Positions 51,026-64,000 of a stretch of DNA of 64,000 nucleotides are shown one piece after another. The stretch covers positions 6,200,303 to 6,264,302 of the forward strand of contig SSBO01000009.1 in assembly GCA_005281725.1 (NCBI GenBank), in the 5' to 3' direction. Origin of the DNA: Wuchereria bancrofti (Eukaryota; Nematoda; Chromadorea; Rhabditida; Onchocercidae). The notes beneath the pieces were generated by a model, which was given only the letters and a program-made list of their open reading frames with translations, did not search any database and had not been told where the DNA came from. The first letter of the stretch is position 1; each line of letters starts with the position of its first letter. The translations under genes and the position numbers were made by a program.

Positions 51026-54000
51026 ATGACAACATTGATAATTGTACTTTGGCGTCACCGTTTGAATTTTCATGGCTATTGCAAACAAACTACAGATCCA
51101 AGTTTCAGAGTAGTTGTTGTTGGGCCAGAAAACTCGATTAATGATGATACGTGGTAAGTTCTAATTCAAATTACTCTTTCTATCTAATATTTGCAGAATA
51201 TTTCAAATAAGACAAAAAAATTGTTGAAACTTTAATTAGCATGATTTGTGATTAATAAATGGATGGATATAAGTGGGTATAAGAAACCAATGTTAATTAT
51301 TGCTAATATCAAAAATGTGATCATTTTTTTTTATCAACCAGTGAAATTCGTTGGTACTTTTTTATACCAATTACTTTTTAAATCAAATATTCCGGACCTT
51401 ATTCACAGTTATAAATGAAATTTCATCTTTTGATTTTATAGCGTTGATGTCCACTACCAAATTCAGCCAGCATTTGGTTCACCTAATCATTGCCATGCGT
51501 TATTGATAGAAAAAGTTCGGGAACTTGTCTCGAATTACGGCTTAACTAGACGAATCATTGTTACTTTCGAAGCCGAGTTGCAATATTTGATGGCTAAAAT
51601 TAGGTTAAAAGTTTAGGTATTTGATTGGGTATATGTGCTGTGGTTATCATACAGATTTTTTAGCATGAGAATCTTGTTAAGAAAGTAATTACTTAGTGAA
51701 TATTTCACAAAGATGATATCATTCAATCCGCTTATTCATTTTGATCATCATCTTTATCAATAGAGATTGAAATTTTTGAAATTGAATTTAATATTTTGGT
51801 GTCATTTTTAGTTCAGCTAAAATATCTTTCCAATTTCCACTTAGTACATATTTTTCCCAATAGATATTTTCCGATTTCAGATTTGAGTTGGGTATTGAGG
51901 GACTTCTACCCGATCATGTGGAACAAGTTGTGCATATGAAGGAAATGAAACTTATTGCTAGAAGAAATGGCCTTATGACTTTGAGGCATGTTGATTTCGT
52001 TTTTCTATTTACGAATTCTATTTCCATGTTTCAAATTAAATGCATAACTAAAACATAAATTTTTTTCAATGAATTCGATGAAATGTAATTGAAAGTACTG
52101 AAAGTACTTGACGTTCAATATAACAATTTTGAAGCAAAATGAAAATTCTGTAGAAAAGAATTTTACGCTGCTTTTTTATGTTTATTGTGATAGTAATGGT
52201 TAAAATTCACTTAAAAATTTAAAGTTTTCTATAAAATCTGCACAGATATGTCTGTTCACATCATCAATAAATACTCGATTTTATGTAAATACACAATGAT
52301 TTTATATTAAGAACGTAAAGTGACGCTAAATTTCAAATGAAAATATAAAGTCTGAGGGATTATAGATAGATTTTCTAATCTAAATTTTAATGTTTCTGTT
52401 TTTCTGAAACTGTCACCTAGTGTTTATCCCTAAATAAAAGTAAAACTAATCTTAAAAATCGCAATCTTTTGATCACTTGTTTCCGACAGTTAGCCTAAAA
52501 ATGTTCTCAATACCTGAATACCCCACCTATACAAATTAAGACATAAAATCCTACATTCCTTATTTATAAACAAAGAATTCATTAACAACTGAAAACAAAA
52601 TTATTAAAATTAAAAGTAATGAAGATGTTTTTGAGGCCTCAATAACCAAAATGTCATTCGAAATTTTCAATAATTTCAAATAGATTATTAGAAATATTGG
52701 CAGGCAAACGATAATTCCTTTAAAAGCTGAGCCATCACTATGGTTGAGACGTATTGCCACGCAACTTGATGGATTTCCCGTGTTTATACGATCATGTGAA
52801 GCGAAACATGGACGCAAAATAACACGTTACTCAATTCATGATTGTGATGAAATGCAGTCTTGGATTAAGGTAAGTGGTTTATTCATTCGGAATACCTTTT
52901 AGTTCTTCTGGTACATAAAAATTTCAAGGAAATAAACAAATTCCATTTTTTTATAAATTTCTTCAATTAAAAAAACTTTCAAAAGAAACAAAGAATTAAT
53001 TTAAATCAAAACATTTGTAGAAGTATAATTTCCAACAAGCATACTAATGGATTCATTAATTCATTTTAGAGTAAACTGGAAGTAGAAAATAAACATGACA
53101 GGGAATTTATTGTAGAAGAATGCCTACGAAACGGTTATGAGTTTGTATCTTTATATTCCAATTCCGGTTTTATCTGTAAGCTCTTTTTCCACCTTTACTT
53201 TTTAGTATTCTTAAAACCTTCATCTTAATGACATATTGTATAATACCACATGTTACCATTCTTTTTATTAAATGTCATCAGTATTAATTTCAAAGTTTCT
53301 AGGCACTATAGCAAGAATGAGTGCAGAAGGAACATTATTTGAAAGCATTCGAGATCAAAAACCATATGCCTACGAATACCTTACAGTGGATCAAACACGA
53401 GACATTTTACCAGGAGTTGAATCGTTTGTCCTGCGAACTGCAAAATCACTTCCTGTAATACCGAACTCATCTTTCGTGTTCATTAAGGGATTTTATAAGG
53501 TTTACTTATCATTTGGGTGAATGATGAAATTCCAGCTTTGAACGACTTGCTATTACTTACCCAATTTGTCAATAGGTAAAGCGAAATACAGGAAAGCACA
53601 AATAGATAAGACACCGACACTGACGGCACAACTTTACTGCAAATATATGATAAAGTAGAACTTCATTGGTTTTACAAATAATTTATAAACAATTTAAATA
53701 GGTTATATCAACAAATTTCAGAATCATAACGATATTTATTTACTTGGAACCTACCTGCAACCATTGTGTGATTCTCATCGACGATTAATTGAAGCAGCTA
53801 ACCATGGGGTAGGCTGGGAAATCCTTCTCTTGAACTGCATGGAGGAAGTATTGCAAGTATGATTATGAATACCAGTTTTGTTTCAAATTCCTACCTGTGA
53901 AATAGCAAAAGAAAAATTGCGTAATAATTTCAGACAGTTAATCAACCACATGATATGCAAAAATCAATTGAAAATCATCATGTACTGGTGAATTTCCCAA

Positions 54001-54905
54001 GCATAGAAGGCGTTTTGCTACATCAGACGAGCATAACAAAACGGAATTCAAATATGCGCGTAATTTGGAAAGCTTGCGAAGGTCAAGTATTGACCAGTTG
54101 TACATCTTCCGATGATAATATTTTGCAGGTACCATCCCACTATTAATCAATAAGAATCGGAACAACTTGTCGTGAAAAGGTTGGGTTTAACTCAGTGAAT
54201 AAGTTTGGTATGACGAAAAAAAGACGTGCGTTGAATCGAATTGCGTGGCGAATAGGATTATTATTTTATTAACACCACAAATAACCAAATATAGAATTGT
54301 AATTTAGAAATATAGGATAAGACAGTAGTAATATGGCGATGAAGGTAGTGAAGTAGAATGTCCGATTTAGAATGAATCGAAACGCTTATATATATATATA
54401 TTTTAGACTAATGAGTTAGGCTACAATAAAATACAAGGCTGGAATATGTGTAAATGTCTAAAACAATGGATAAGATTGACAAAGGTTTTTTTTTTACATG
54501 ATTAGCATTTCATTTGTTATGCGATTTAGATTAGATAACACATTCATCACTGGGCAGGGGAAAAGGTTGCAGTCAACTTTTGCATAATGTGACTAGTCCT
54601 TACTTAGGAAATGATTTATACAAAAATCTTTATTGCCCTAACATATTAAGGGTTTCTTCAATTTTCCGACACCTGTATCATCTCTCTTTAGGAAATTCAT
54701 TTCATTGCTTAAGGCGCTATCACATATGTTGCAGATATTTCTCTCAAATCCGAATAGAGCGGAAGTGATCGCCGATGCTCGAGACCTGATAGAAAACACC
54801 TACATAGCTGTTGATCGTTCGACTGATAAACACAACTTTTGTAATGACATACGAGCAAAAAAGGGATGCAATCATTTCATTCGGAGCATGACAACTTGTG
54901 ACTAA
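51026..54905 (+). CDS. ATP-grasp-fold protein (carboxylate-amine ligase-like), catalytic status uncertain
   Basis: Nine phase-matched exons, 51026-51153, 51442-51603, 51881-51989, 52684-52869, 53070-53175, 53303-53499, 53722-53856, 53934-54128 and 54714-54905, give 469 residues. The N-terminal part reads like a pre-ATP-grasp domain (FRVVVVGPEN; FEAELQYLMAKIRFELGIEG), followed by LLPDHVEQVVHMKEMKLIAR, the conserved helix that opens ATP-grasp domains, then GFPVFIRSCEAKHG, a phosphate-binding strand equivalent, REFIVEECLRNGYEFVSLY, the adenine-contact and Glu-x-Glu-type strand, and DQTRDILPGVESFVLRTA. The canonical E-x-N/NPR metal motif is not visible where expected, so activity may be altered or lost. 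The closest textbook relatives I can name are carnosine-synthase-like ligases. The last exon's acceptor (gcttaag) is weak. Confidence 0.68.
54385..54402. repeat. TA microsatellite
   Basis: A run of tatatatatatata in the last intron of the ATP-grasp gene. Simple repeat. Confidence 0.8.
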
Positions 54906-56734
54906 TTGCTATCTTGTTTGGAAAATTCATCTTTAAGGCTCTTCGCACACTGTTTCAATAGTAATTATTCAACTTATATAGCATAGTGACAGCAATATTA
55001 ACATCTCAAACATATATCAAGGCTACTTATAACTCAATCAGGACACTGGTCTTTGGAACCAATACCACCGTTAATTCAAGAATGATTTTCTCTTTTCAGA
55101 AACTTGCAAGAGGATATATTCCAAATGAGATTAGTTGCTTACGAATAAGGTCAGCACTGCAAATACAAAGAAATCATCATCAATTACTCCAAAAACATTA
55201 ATGCTATTCGTGCGTTCACATTGTTCTCTATCGTAATCAAATATTCTGCCATATTCCGTTTGATAATGTGGCCCAGAAGATAAACATTGCATTTTGCTGT
55301 GTATGGAAATGGAAATTTTGAACACAAAGGAATCAGGAAAAAAGCAAAACAAACAAATTATTCTACTTCTGTTGATAATATTACCAATTATATAATCCAA
55401 CAATGACAAATGGGCCAGTAAATGAAGCGCACATCGAAATACTTGGATAGGGGAAGAAAAGCATTGCATTGTTCCAGAGCAGAAAGTAAAACGGTAAATT
55501 TAAAAATTGCTGTTTGAAAATGTCAAATTTGTATTACTTACAGAATAAGCTCAAACAAGCAAACATAATATGTCCTATCACTATCAATCTTCAGTTCTTA
55601 CAGCAATATTTTAGGACGAAAACAAGAGAAAAAACATGTTACACAATTCCGCTCAAAGTTATCCCTGCAATCAACTTATTCTTCAGATGCTTTCCCATCG
55701 CTCAAAAACATATGAATTAAGGAACATTTCAAGTGAAAAAAAAAATATTAAAAAATTAAAAAAGAACTTAAAAAATGTTAACAAGGTTTAATAACCTTAT
55801 TAATGTTTTCCATTTATTTCACAGACTTCGATTCCGAAAATAAATTTGCATTTAATAGCAAAATCTACATCAGATTTAACACAGGATTCAAAAAAATCTG
55901 GTTAAAAGAAAATTCTCACGACGAATGTGGAAGACCATAACGTGAAAACAAATAATGAATAAACAAAAGAATTATCACAATAAAGTGCTCAAAAAGATAA
56001 TGAAGTATACCTAAACAGAGCACTTGTAAAATGAACTATTTGAATTTCACAATAAAAACTTCTCTAACAAGGAAAAGAACACCCGCAATTATAAAGTGTA
56101 AGCATGCAAACGACTTCAATCTTTCGTATTATGGAAAATGGCTACATTAATAAAAAATGAATTCAACTTTCACGAAAATTGGTGAGAAAGCATATACATT
56201 TTTCTATGCAGTAATTAAGGCAAAGGCGTGCAATGATTACAAAGGGAATGTTCGATGTGGATGTGCTAATCTTTTTAAATTTATTTGAATTGAAATAAGC
56301 ATACGGTCAAACCGAAATATAACAATCCTTCCTTATTTCTTTTTTGAGCACCAATAACACAAATTCCGATAAAAATCATAAAATGAAGTAGATTTGAAAA
56401 CCAGTCCAAAAAGAAATGAATCTAGATTTGAAAAGCAATTCAAAAAAAAGATCTGTGCGTAAAAAATTTTTGATATCAAGCCTACTCTGTAATTCAGCAG
56501 AAATATTTACAAATCCAGGGAATTCTTAAAGTTCCCAAGGTTACAACTGAGGCAGTTTAAAACAATTAATTTCGAGCTCAATTAAAAAATGAAATATCCT
56601 TAAAGATATATGACAACGGAAAATAATAAAAAGTACAGCATTTAATAAAGCAAACTGTTTTTTACTCAAAATGATCTAAAACGGGTAGCAATTTAAATGA
56701 AAAAAAAAAAGGAAAACAAAAACGAAACGAAACT
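54906..56734. other. Intergenic, convergent between the ATP-grasp gene and striatin
   Basis: Both neighbours end here. Short ORFs at 55131-55469 and 55514-55720 lack support. Contains 3' UTR material and long A-rich runs; nothing recognisable. Confidence 0.5.
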
Positions 56735-59700
56735 TTAAGAGTCAAAATTATTCCCATGCAAATATTTTTGAGAGCTAAACACTTTTGCAAGGGCATCGGC
56801 ACCAGCTGAACCAATCAAAGGCCTACTTGGATGAAATGCAACCGTCATCACAGCGCTATCAAACTTTTTGCGATGCGCCGCAATCTCCTGAAAATAAAAA
56901 TAGTTTTAATGAATCTATGGATGTAATATTTTTGACATTTACAATTATACGTGCATCTACAATGTCAGAATTAAAGTCAACTGAAATAAATTATTCCAAT
57001 GGAAAGGAATGATCGGTATAATTTTTCCGCCCTAAATGTATACGAAATGAACCACCTGTAGGCAAATCCTTTTTTCCATATTCCAAAGACGTAAAGAACC
57101 ATCATGACTACCGGAAAGTAAATAAAGTCCATTAGGATCAATAGCCAGACATGAAATTGCTTCAACATGTGCGACGGTTCCATGAATCATTTTGCCTGAA
57201 AGAGAAGCGTGACCTAAAATAATAAACACACCAGCAAAAGTCAATCTGTAGATTAAATGATATGACCAACATGGATTTCCTATTTTTATTTGTGTCTCCT
57301 TTAATGAACCTTCTACTCATTCGTACAAAAGAAGAAAACAACAAACTGATGTTACTATAACAATTCAAAAAACAAGCAGAAAAACGGCCACTAATAGCAA
57401 GCAGAAAACAATCATGCAACATATTTTAATTTAGAATTAAAAATTTTCAACTTATGTTAAAAAGCTCATGTTCAGGATAAACAAAAATTCCTAAAAATGA
57501 TTTCTCTTAAAAAAAAGGAAGTCCGGATACCAGTATTGTTATCGAAGTAGCGTATTTTGCGATCATTACTAGCAGTTAAAGATACTGACATCGTTGGGTG
57601 TGACAAAATTTTCGTAATTGTTCCAGCATCTTCTGAAACAGTCAAACGATGTTTTGTTTTCGAAAGAACTGCAGAATTATTATGAAGTGGTACCAAACTT
57701 TTAGGAAATAATAATCGAACATATTTTTGGGTCTAAAAATTTCCAGCTGATATCTAAATAACCAAAAAAAAAAATTTTTTTTCCCGAGTACAAGCAAATT
57801 TACATTTCGGTGTTTTTTCCATAAAATAGAAACCGATAGAAATGCTTTTGAATTTATTTCATGAAAAAATTAATAAACATAAGTGCTCGAGAACTTACCA
57901 TCACCAAAATCAAATGACAGCACATTGCAACCGGTCTCGATATCAATAATTGAAGCATATGATAAAGTATAAGCCGCTAGCAGTTGCTGTGGTTCAGTTG
58001 AAACAAAGTCGACTGATGTTGGCTTAATATTTGGCAGTGCAGCACCAAATGATTTGATAAGGGCATCCGTATTTCCTTAAGATTTACTCACAATATTTCC
58101 ATATTTAACTATTAACTATACCATCAATGGGAGGTCTACCATCCCTTTATTAAAACTTAGGCATTAGAAATAATATAACTACCAAAGCAACTGTAGGATA
58201 AATTTCTATTCGGAAAATTGGAAAAAAACCTTCCCATATCTCGTTATCACGAAAGGTTAGTGACGTCCTGTTAAATGCAAACATATTTTTTAAGAAAATT
58301 ACCCGGTTCCCAGAGTTTAATAGTTCCATCAGCAGAGGCACTAACGAGGCGATTATCGGATGAATGAAACGCAACTGACCAGATTGCACTGGTATGACCT
58401 TTCAGTTTCTCGCATAACACCTTTGAATCTGCAAATATGTTTTTAGATCGAAAAGAACATCTGATACAAGTGTTTTACACTTCAAAAAGTCATCATCAGC
58501 CACAAACTTCGATGCGGTAACTTCACGCAATAAACTCCTAAAAGACAAATTCATACTTCATATTTTATAAATTTTAAATGGAGTAAAATCACACCGTATG
58601 GTTCATATATATCCGTATTAACTGATGGTACCGACCAGCAACACACAACACCATCAAAACCACCAGTGTAACACATATCACCTGTTGGTGACATATCCAT
58701 TGAAAGGATCGGCCCACTGAAAAAGAAATTTATTTATTAAATTCACAAAAAAATAAATCAGTAAGAAACAAGACATGATTTAAATTGCAAACAAAATTAC
58801 GCACTTGTGTCCGCGGAACGTATACGTTGGCTCCAGTTCAGTGATTGCAGACTGTGGATGTGTTGAGACTTGATCTGCAAAAGCCAATAATATACAACAG
58901 GAAATTATGTTTAAGTTTAAGGAAATTACATAAAACGAATTCTCATCATACAAATTGTTTATAAATCCCCATAAAGGACTGCATTTGAAAGCTGTAAATC
59001 ATAAAGGATTACAGCAGCCAAACAAACAGAAAAACTGGTTATTTACTTCCTTTTAAATCCATTTTCATATAGCTACTACCCAGATTCCAAAGCTTCGCCG
59101 TGCTGTCTTCACTAGCAGTGATAAGCACCGGTTCAACGGGATGAAACTGCATGGCGCGAATGCTATCGAAATGCGAGCGTAGCGTAAATTTCAAATTCCA
59201 CCGAATATTCGTTGTATCTTCGTCTGGCTGAAAATACTTTAGAATTTGAGACACCCCTTTGAAAATATGCTATGGAATGCAAGTATAGATATGTGGAAAA
59301 ATCAGCCAATCTGAAAAAAAAATATTCAAAATTAGCAAAGATATAAAGATAAAACGAAAAAAAGGAAGTATACACTAACGATAACGAAATCATCTTTAAT
59401 ATCAACACTTCCTTCATCAGCAATTCCAAGAGCTGCATTGATATCCATAAACTCTCGTCTACTTTTACCACCGAAAAAATGTTGCACATCTGTATCTGTA
59501 AAATAAAAATAGATAAAGTGATAAGGACCTGTTTCATTCTTATCCACAGTACTTCAGTGAAAAAAGAACAGTGGCAGGGATGGAAAAATAGGAACAAACG
59601 AAATCAGAAAAAAAAGGCATCAAAATTCAGATATGCAGGAGAAACGAAACCTACCATCAGATACTTCTTTTTTGACATCATCCGGTCCTAAGCGAAGTTG

Positions 59701-62469
59701 ATGTGACGGTCCCCTACCTGACGAAGAATCACTCTGACTATTATTTCGTTTTCTTTCTTGTTCCGATCTAGAAGAGTGCAAATATAGTTGATTTTTTTTT
59801 GTTGTTTAAAGAATAACTTAAACAGTTCCTAGAATATAAGCCAAGATTTGAAAAATTTTTTAGTAAGAGCTAAACCGAGTAATGAAATATCTACCTGAAC
59901 TTTTCCTTCATTTGATCAATAGTACGTTGATTGATGCTCCATTCACCACTTCCTTCTGATCGCTTTTTGCTAACATTTGTCTTCTCATCTTTTAAAAAGG
60001 AAAACTCTCCAAGCGCATCCACTGTTTCCGGATCAAGAGAATCCTTATGTTCTTTTCTTACCTTCTCATCATCTTCCGAATCGCTATAATCGTTGTTAGC
60101 AAGTGCCCAAATAATTTTAATTGTGAATTTAAAACTTAAATATGCCAAAATTTAAGCATGCATCCTAATTTAAGCACACATATACCTATAGAAAAAAAAA
60201 AGGAAAATTCAAACAACACCTATCATCACTTCCAGCTGGTACAGAACTATCCCTTTTCTTTTTCCGAAGATACTGAGCAGCTTCCATCACAGCTCGATCA
60301 GTATCTTGAAGAGCCTTCACAGCACTTTGCCGAGAAGCGCTGAAACAAACAAGACTGTTCGGGCTTAACGTTTTCGTTCATAATAACCATTCATAATATA
60401 TCTGATAGATTATATGAGTGCATTTAATGCTCAATGATTCATGAATTTTCAAATGCTTCTATATCGCAAATCAGCCATCCACTTAAAGCTTACCCTAATT
60501 TTGCAGTGTTTTGGATTAATAATTACTGCATATGATATCGTGACACTACTAACAGATAAATAATGCATACGAAAATAATCCAGAGGGAAATGCTACTACC
60601 TGTTAGAATCAGTTTGCCAATCCGAATGTGACATCAGTCCTAATAAATTTTTGGCCCGAAAAGATCGAACATCCAAAATCGTCTCACTGTAACCAATCTC
60701 CTAAAATGCACTTAGGAAGTCACAAAATTTTACAAGAAATTCTCTTGGAACCTTTCAAACATTAACTGCAGAGATGTACAACCTGCAGATATTGTCTCAG
60801 TAAAGCTCTTGCATTACGAAAACTGGAGGCACTGTTACACTGCGAAGCGTAGGCATCTACATCAAGAGAAACCTGTTCAGCAGTTTCTGAAAATACACTT
60901 CGGAAATTCATGTTCCTTAAATACTGGATCATAAGGAAACACAAACTGCGATTCTTAAATTCAAAACATTTCCATGTTACGCATAATTCCCGGTTAAGTT
61001 CACTGCCCATAAATTATGTACCTGCTGCTTCATCCGGGCTCACTTCGTCTTCTGGTTTATCTTGACCGTTGTGAGTTAAGCGATAATTTTTAGCTCTGAA
61101 ACAGAATATTTAGTCATAGTGAATTAATGTAGTACAAACTTGTCAAAAAAATATTCTGTAAATGAATACGATATCTTTCATAGATGGCCGTACATAATTT
61201 TTCAGTTTATAAAACTTGAAAAGTAACATGATTGAAATGGAAATTGTTTGCTGACTTATTTCAGGAAACAATTTCAACCCCTACGGTTCAAACCATGTGA
61301 TACACAGTCTCTCTAATATGCTAAACATATAAATAAATCCGGGCTCAATATGCTAAACATATAAATAAAATATAAGTCAGTCACAATAATACAAAAAAGA
61401 AAACTGCAGAACAACAATAAATCTGGCAAAAGTCCGACCGTTCCTGTTTTAAACTGTATTCAAGCATCTTTATGCGTCGAATCAGATCGGCCTTTAAATT
61501 TTCCTGCCCTTTCCGTTCACCATGAAGGAAACTTATTCGTGCCTAAAATGATTATAAAAATGTATAACACAATATGTATAACACCAATGTAACTCAATAT
61601 AATATGAGAATGTTGCAATATCTGAAGTTCTTTTATAGAGGTACAAGAAAAAACCTGCAATTCAGCTCTTTCCATCTCCCACTGCGCCCGATCCATTTCA
61701 TAACGGCTCCATTCATGTTGCAAGTAATGCAACACACCGTGCATTGTATATGGCACTTTTCGTGGCTATAAAAAAATCGTTGATCAGAAGAATGGATGAA
61801 AGTCAAAAGTTATCTACAAAAGTTTTGGAAGTTATCAACATAATACCATGTAGACAAACTGCTTTTTAAGATCATGACGGACTGTATATCTTTGTTTATC
61901 ATAGAAAAATGATTACCAGCAAAAAGATGAAAATTGAAAAGTCAAAAGGGGATTTTGGTTCGGATACAGATACATAAAATGGTTACTGCTTTTGCTCTCT
62001 TACTCAGCAAATTGAATATGAACAAGTAGTAAACGTCTACCTGTTCGTCTCCTTTACAATCCAAAGCGTTTGAATCTTGCTGAACATCATGCAAAGGATA
62101 TTCATTACTACTCATTTCTTCGTTCACGTCTACAATAAAACATGCAAAGATGCTTTCTTAAATAATATTTTCGGTCCAACTGATTTTTAACATGAATAGA
62201 AGGCAAAAATCCGAAAAATATTAGAAAATGAACTTCTGCTAGAGCTATCATTTTCATAAAACACGGTATATTTTGTTGCACTGATCATCACTGCGTCTAA
62301 CATCTTAAATGTAGACCTAATACATGTAAATTCAGCATAAAATATTTGGATGAATGTAATTAATGATATGCAAAAGAAATACGAGATACAAACTTGTATC
62401 GGTTCCTCTTGGTGTATTAACAGTGCTGGAATCTCTCTGAGTTAAGTTGGAGCTATCAATGTTAACCAT
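56735..62469 (-). CDS. cash-1: Striatin, STRIPAK scaffold / PP2A B''' subunit (CASH-1)
   Basis: Roughly twenty exons from ATG 62469 to TAA 56735. N-terminal exons: 62469-62394, 62129-62041, 61765-61655, 61542-61439, 61095-61022, 60886-60783, 60700-60600, 60339-60220, 60083-59895, 59767-59655, 59495-59380, 59227-59047, 58874-58805 and 58716-58595, then WD40 exons to 56735. Diagnostic text is the caveolin-binding/coiled-coil block (YTMHGVLHYLQHEWSRYEMD, AQWEMERAELQ, ERKGQENLKADLIRRIKMLE), the LLRQYLQEIGYSETILDVRS motif, an acidic linker, and C-terminal WD40 repeats (SGSHDGSLRLWNMEK, SAGADALAKVF). Striatins tether PP2A and GCK kinases with Mob/phocein and STRIP. Most splice phases agree; two junctions in the WD40 part (near 58595/58537 and 57899/57750) do not, so a small exon there is missed or a base is wrong. 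Confidence 0.95.
61316..61371. repeat. Short direct repeat in a striatin intron
   Basis: aatatgctaaacatataaat occurs twice, 29 bp apart, in the intron between the exons ending 61439 and starting 61095. A small local duplication. Confidence 0.75.
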
Positions 62470-64000
62470 CGCACACCAACATCAGAGACTGCTTTGTAGC
62501 CACCTACTTTCACTTTTTTTGCTTTTTTTTTTTTGTTTCAATTGAATTGGCTAAAAGCTGTGGCTGTTCCTATGAAAACTTTTTCCACCGATGAACACAC
62601 AGGAGGTGCTAAAAGTAAAAAACAAATTTTCGAAAAGTTGAGATCAGGAAAACAAAGGTAAAAATCCGTAATGTCGCCCTAATAATGGTTTTCTACCTGC
62701 AGATTTTGTAACTTCAATTATACTGAAAAGTCACAAAGTATACAAGAAAGGAAAAGATGCGAAATCATCTTTTAAAACAACGCTTTAAAGATTGGTAAGT
62801 GACTGAATCTCACATTTTACATAAAAACATTCAAAATTTAAGTCCCCAATAGTGGATTGCCAGATGAACGCTCATTTACTAGAGGAGAAAATTTTCGGTA
62901 AACAAGAATACATGGTTAGTATTGCAGAAAGTGAGATCAGGTCTACAATTTCAAAAATGTATTATTCTATTTGACATCAATAACAAAAATTTGTAAAAAA
63001 AGAGTCAGTTGGAGTTAAATATAATTTACACGCATTTATTTCATGAAAAATGCTTGCGTAAATGGTTGTCAACACTTCGCCTCATGACTTAGTCATGCTA
63101 CAAAAGGTGCAGGGAGGAAATATGTTTCTGGAATATAGGAACAATTTCATAAGTGAACTTAACGGAATGAAGTCACTGAAACGAGACATCCTAATGAAGC
63201 TTGATTTTCGAGAAAAAATAATGATTACATGAAGTTACAATGCCTGAACCACTTTATATCAAATAAAACGATTGCTATAAAACTGCTTTCAGCCTCTAAT
63301 TTACAATCAAATTCAACGTTCTCCCTACACCTCTCTAAGAATCCTCTATTTTTCCAGTGAGCTTTCCTCACTGTCCAGTGATAATTAAAATCTCGACGGC
63401 TAAGAAAATGCAAACATTAACTCAACTTGCAGGTAATTCATCTCAGACTCTTTAAGCAAGTAATTCTATCCGGCTTTATAAAAACATTAGGAAAAAGTAC
63501 GACGAAAAATGATAAAAGGGACTGACATTGGATAAATTCGGTAAGAAGGCAAGATAATGGAGAAAGGTTTCTAGTGAATGATGCAGAAAGAAAATATCTA
63601 TATAAAACAATTTCCAGAATAAAAATTCTTCAAAATCGTATAAACGACAGTGAGATAACCCACCGTATTATCTGTTAGTCACTGCGATGAATGCTTTTCG
63701 TTATAAAAACTATATATATATATATCGTTCCTGTCAATTTTCTTCCTTTTCTCCCACTAGAACAAAGTTTGTTAGGAAGTCATAAAAGGACAAACCACTG
63801 TAAAATATACATCATCATGCATTTCTAGATGGATGCATGGTGCATCAATAAGCTTTCATTACTCTGAAATTAAAAACCTCTTATTGTCTAAAAAAAAATC
63901 TATACAACATATCTCACAATATTCCATCTCATTATGCAAATGAACTTTACTACACATTTGTTAGGATATCCAAATAATGCAGTTACTTATTTGATTAAAA
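62470..64000. other. Upstream region of striatin, to the window edge
   Basis: No gene recognised. It should contain the striatin promoter. A TA run at 63712-63725 and scattered poly-A tracts are the only visible repeats. The minus ORF 63225-63413 has no splice or family support. The next gene is beyond the window. Confidence 0.5.

Noticed and set aside
59163..59597. 144-codon minus ORF in the striatin gene
   Set aside because: It is out of frame with the WD40 text and bridges introns; rich in Phe/Leu.
63225..63413. 62-codon minus ORF upstream of striatin
   Set aside because: No splice support, no recognised motif, and isolated in AT-rich DNA.

Overview
The window is AT-rich eukaryotic nuclear DNA with short introns, C-terminally weighted (T)TTTCAG-type 3' splice sites and several ATG codons placed a few bases after an acceptor-like site, as expected for trans-spliced nematode genes. 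Protein families and intron style point to a nematode, most plausibly a spirurid or filarial (clade III) worm. The species cannot be named from sequence alone. All exon models are hand-built from the sequence by reading frame, splice consensus and intron phase.

Layout from left to right. 1-3903 (-): N-terminal three quarters of a SWI/SNF BRM/BRG1 ATPase (swsn-4), running off the left edge inside the helicase core. 5625-12392 (-): a secreted LBP/BPI/CETP-family lipid-binding protein, with an ~875 bp inverted repeat inside one intron. 14678-16396 (-): a small unrecognised protein with two tandem duplicated 84-nt exons, divergent from 16784-17717 (+), the PP1 inhibitor-3/PPP1R11 gene. 17881-18399 (-): another small unrecognised gene, convergent with PPP1R11. 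19394-23562 (-): complete DGAT1. 25350-29670 (+): a CK1/TTBK-like kinase that has lost several catalytic residues (pseudokinase). 31090-42301 (-): a complete ALK/LTK receptor tyrosine kinase (scd-2), with a near-identical second copy of its last coding segment further downstream. 45290-45962 (-): a TMEM272-like membrane protein. 47013-47291 (-): a 51-residue small protein. 51026-54905 (+): an ATP-grasp-fold protein. 56735-62469 (-): striatin (cash-1), the STRIPAK scaffold.

The genes do not form an obvious pathway. They are a normal eukaryotic mixture of chromatin remodelling, lipid handling (BPI-like protein, DGAT1), phosphatase regulation (PPP1R11, and striatin as a PP2A regulatory scaffold) and receptor signalling (ALK). 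The more unusual material is the pseudokinase, the two small orphan genes, the duplicated exons, the duplicated ALK tail and the intronic inverted repeat. The long stretches 42.3-45.3 kb, 47.3-51.0 kb, 54.9-56.7 kb and 62.5-64.0 kb hold nothing I can support as a gene beyond low-confidence ORFs. No rRNA, tRNA, CRISPR array or autonomous transposon gene was recognised.
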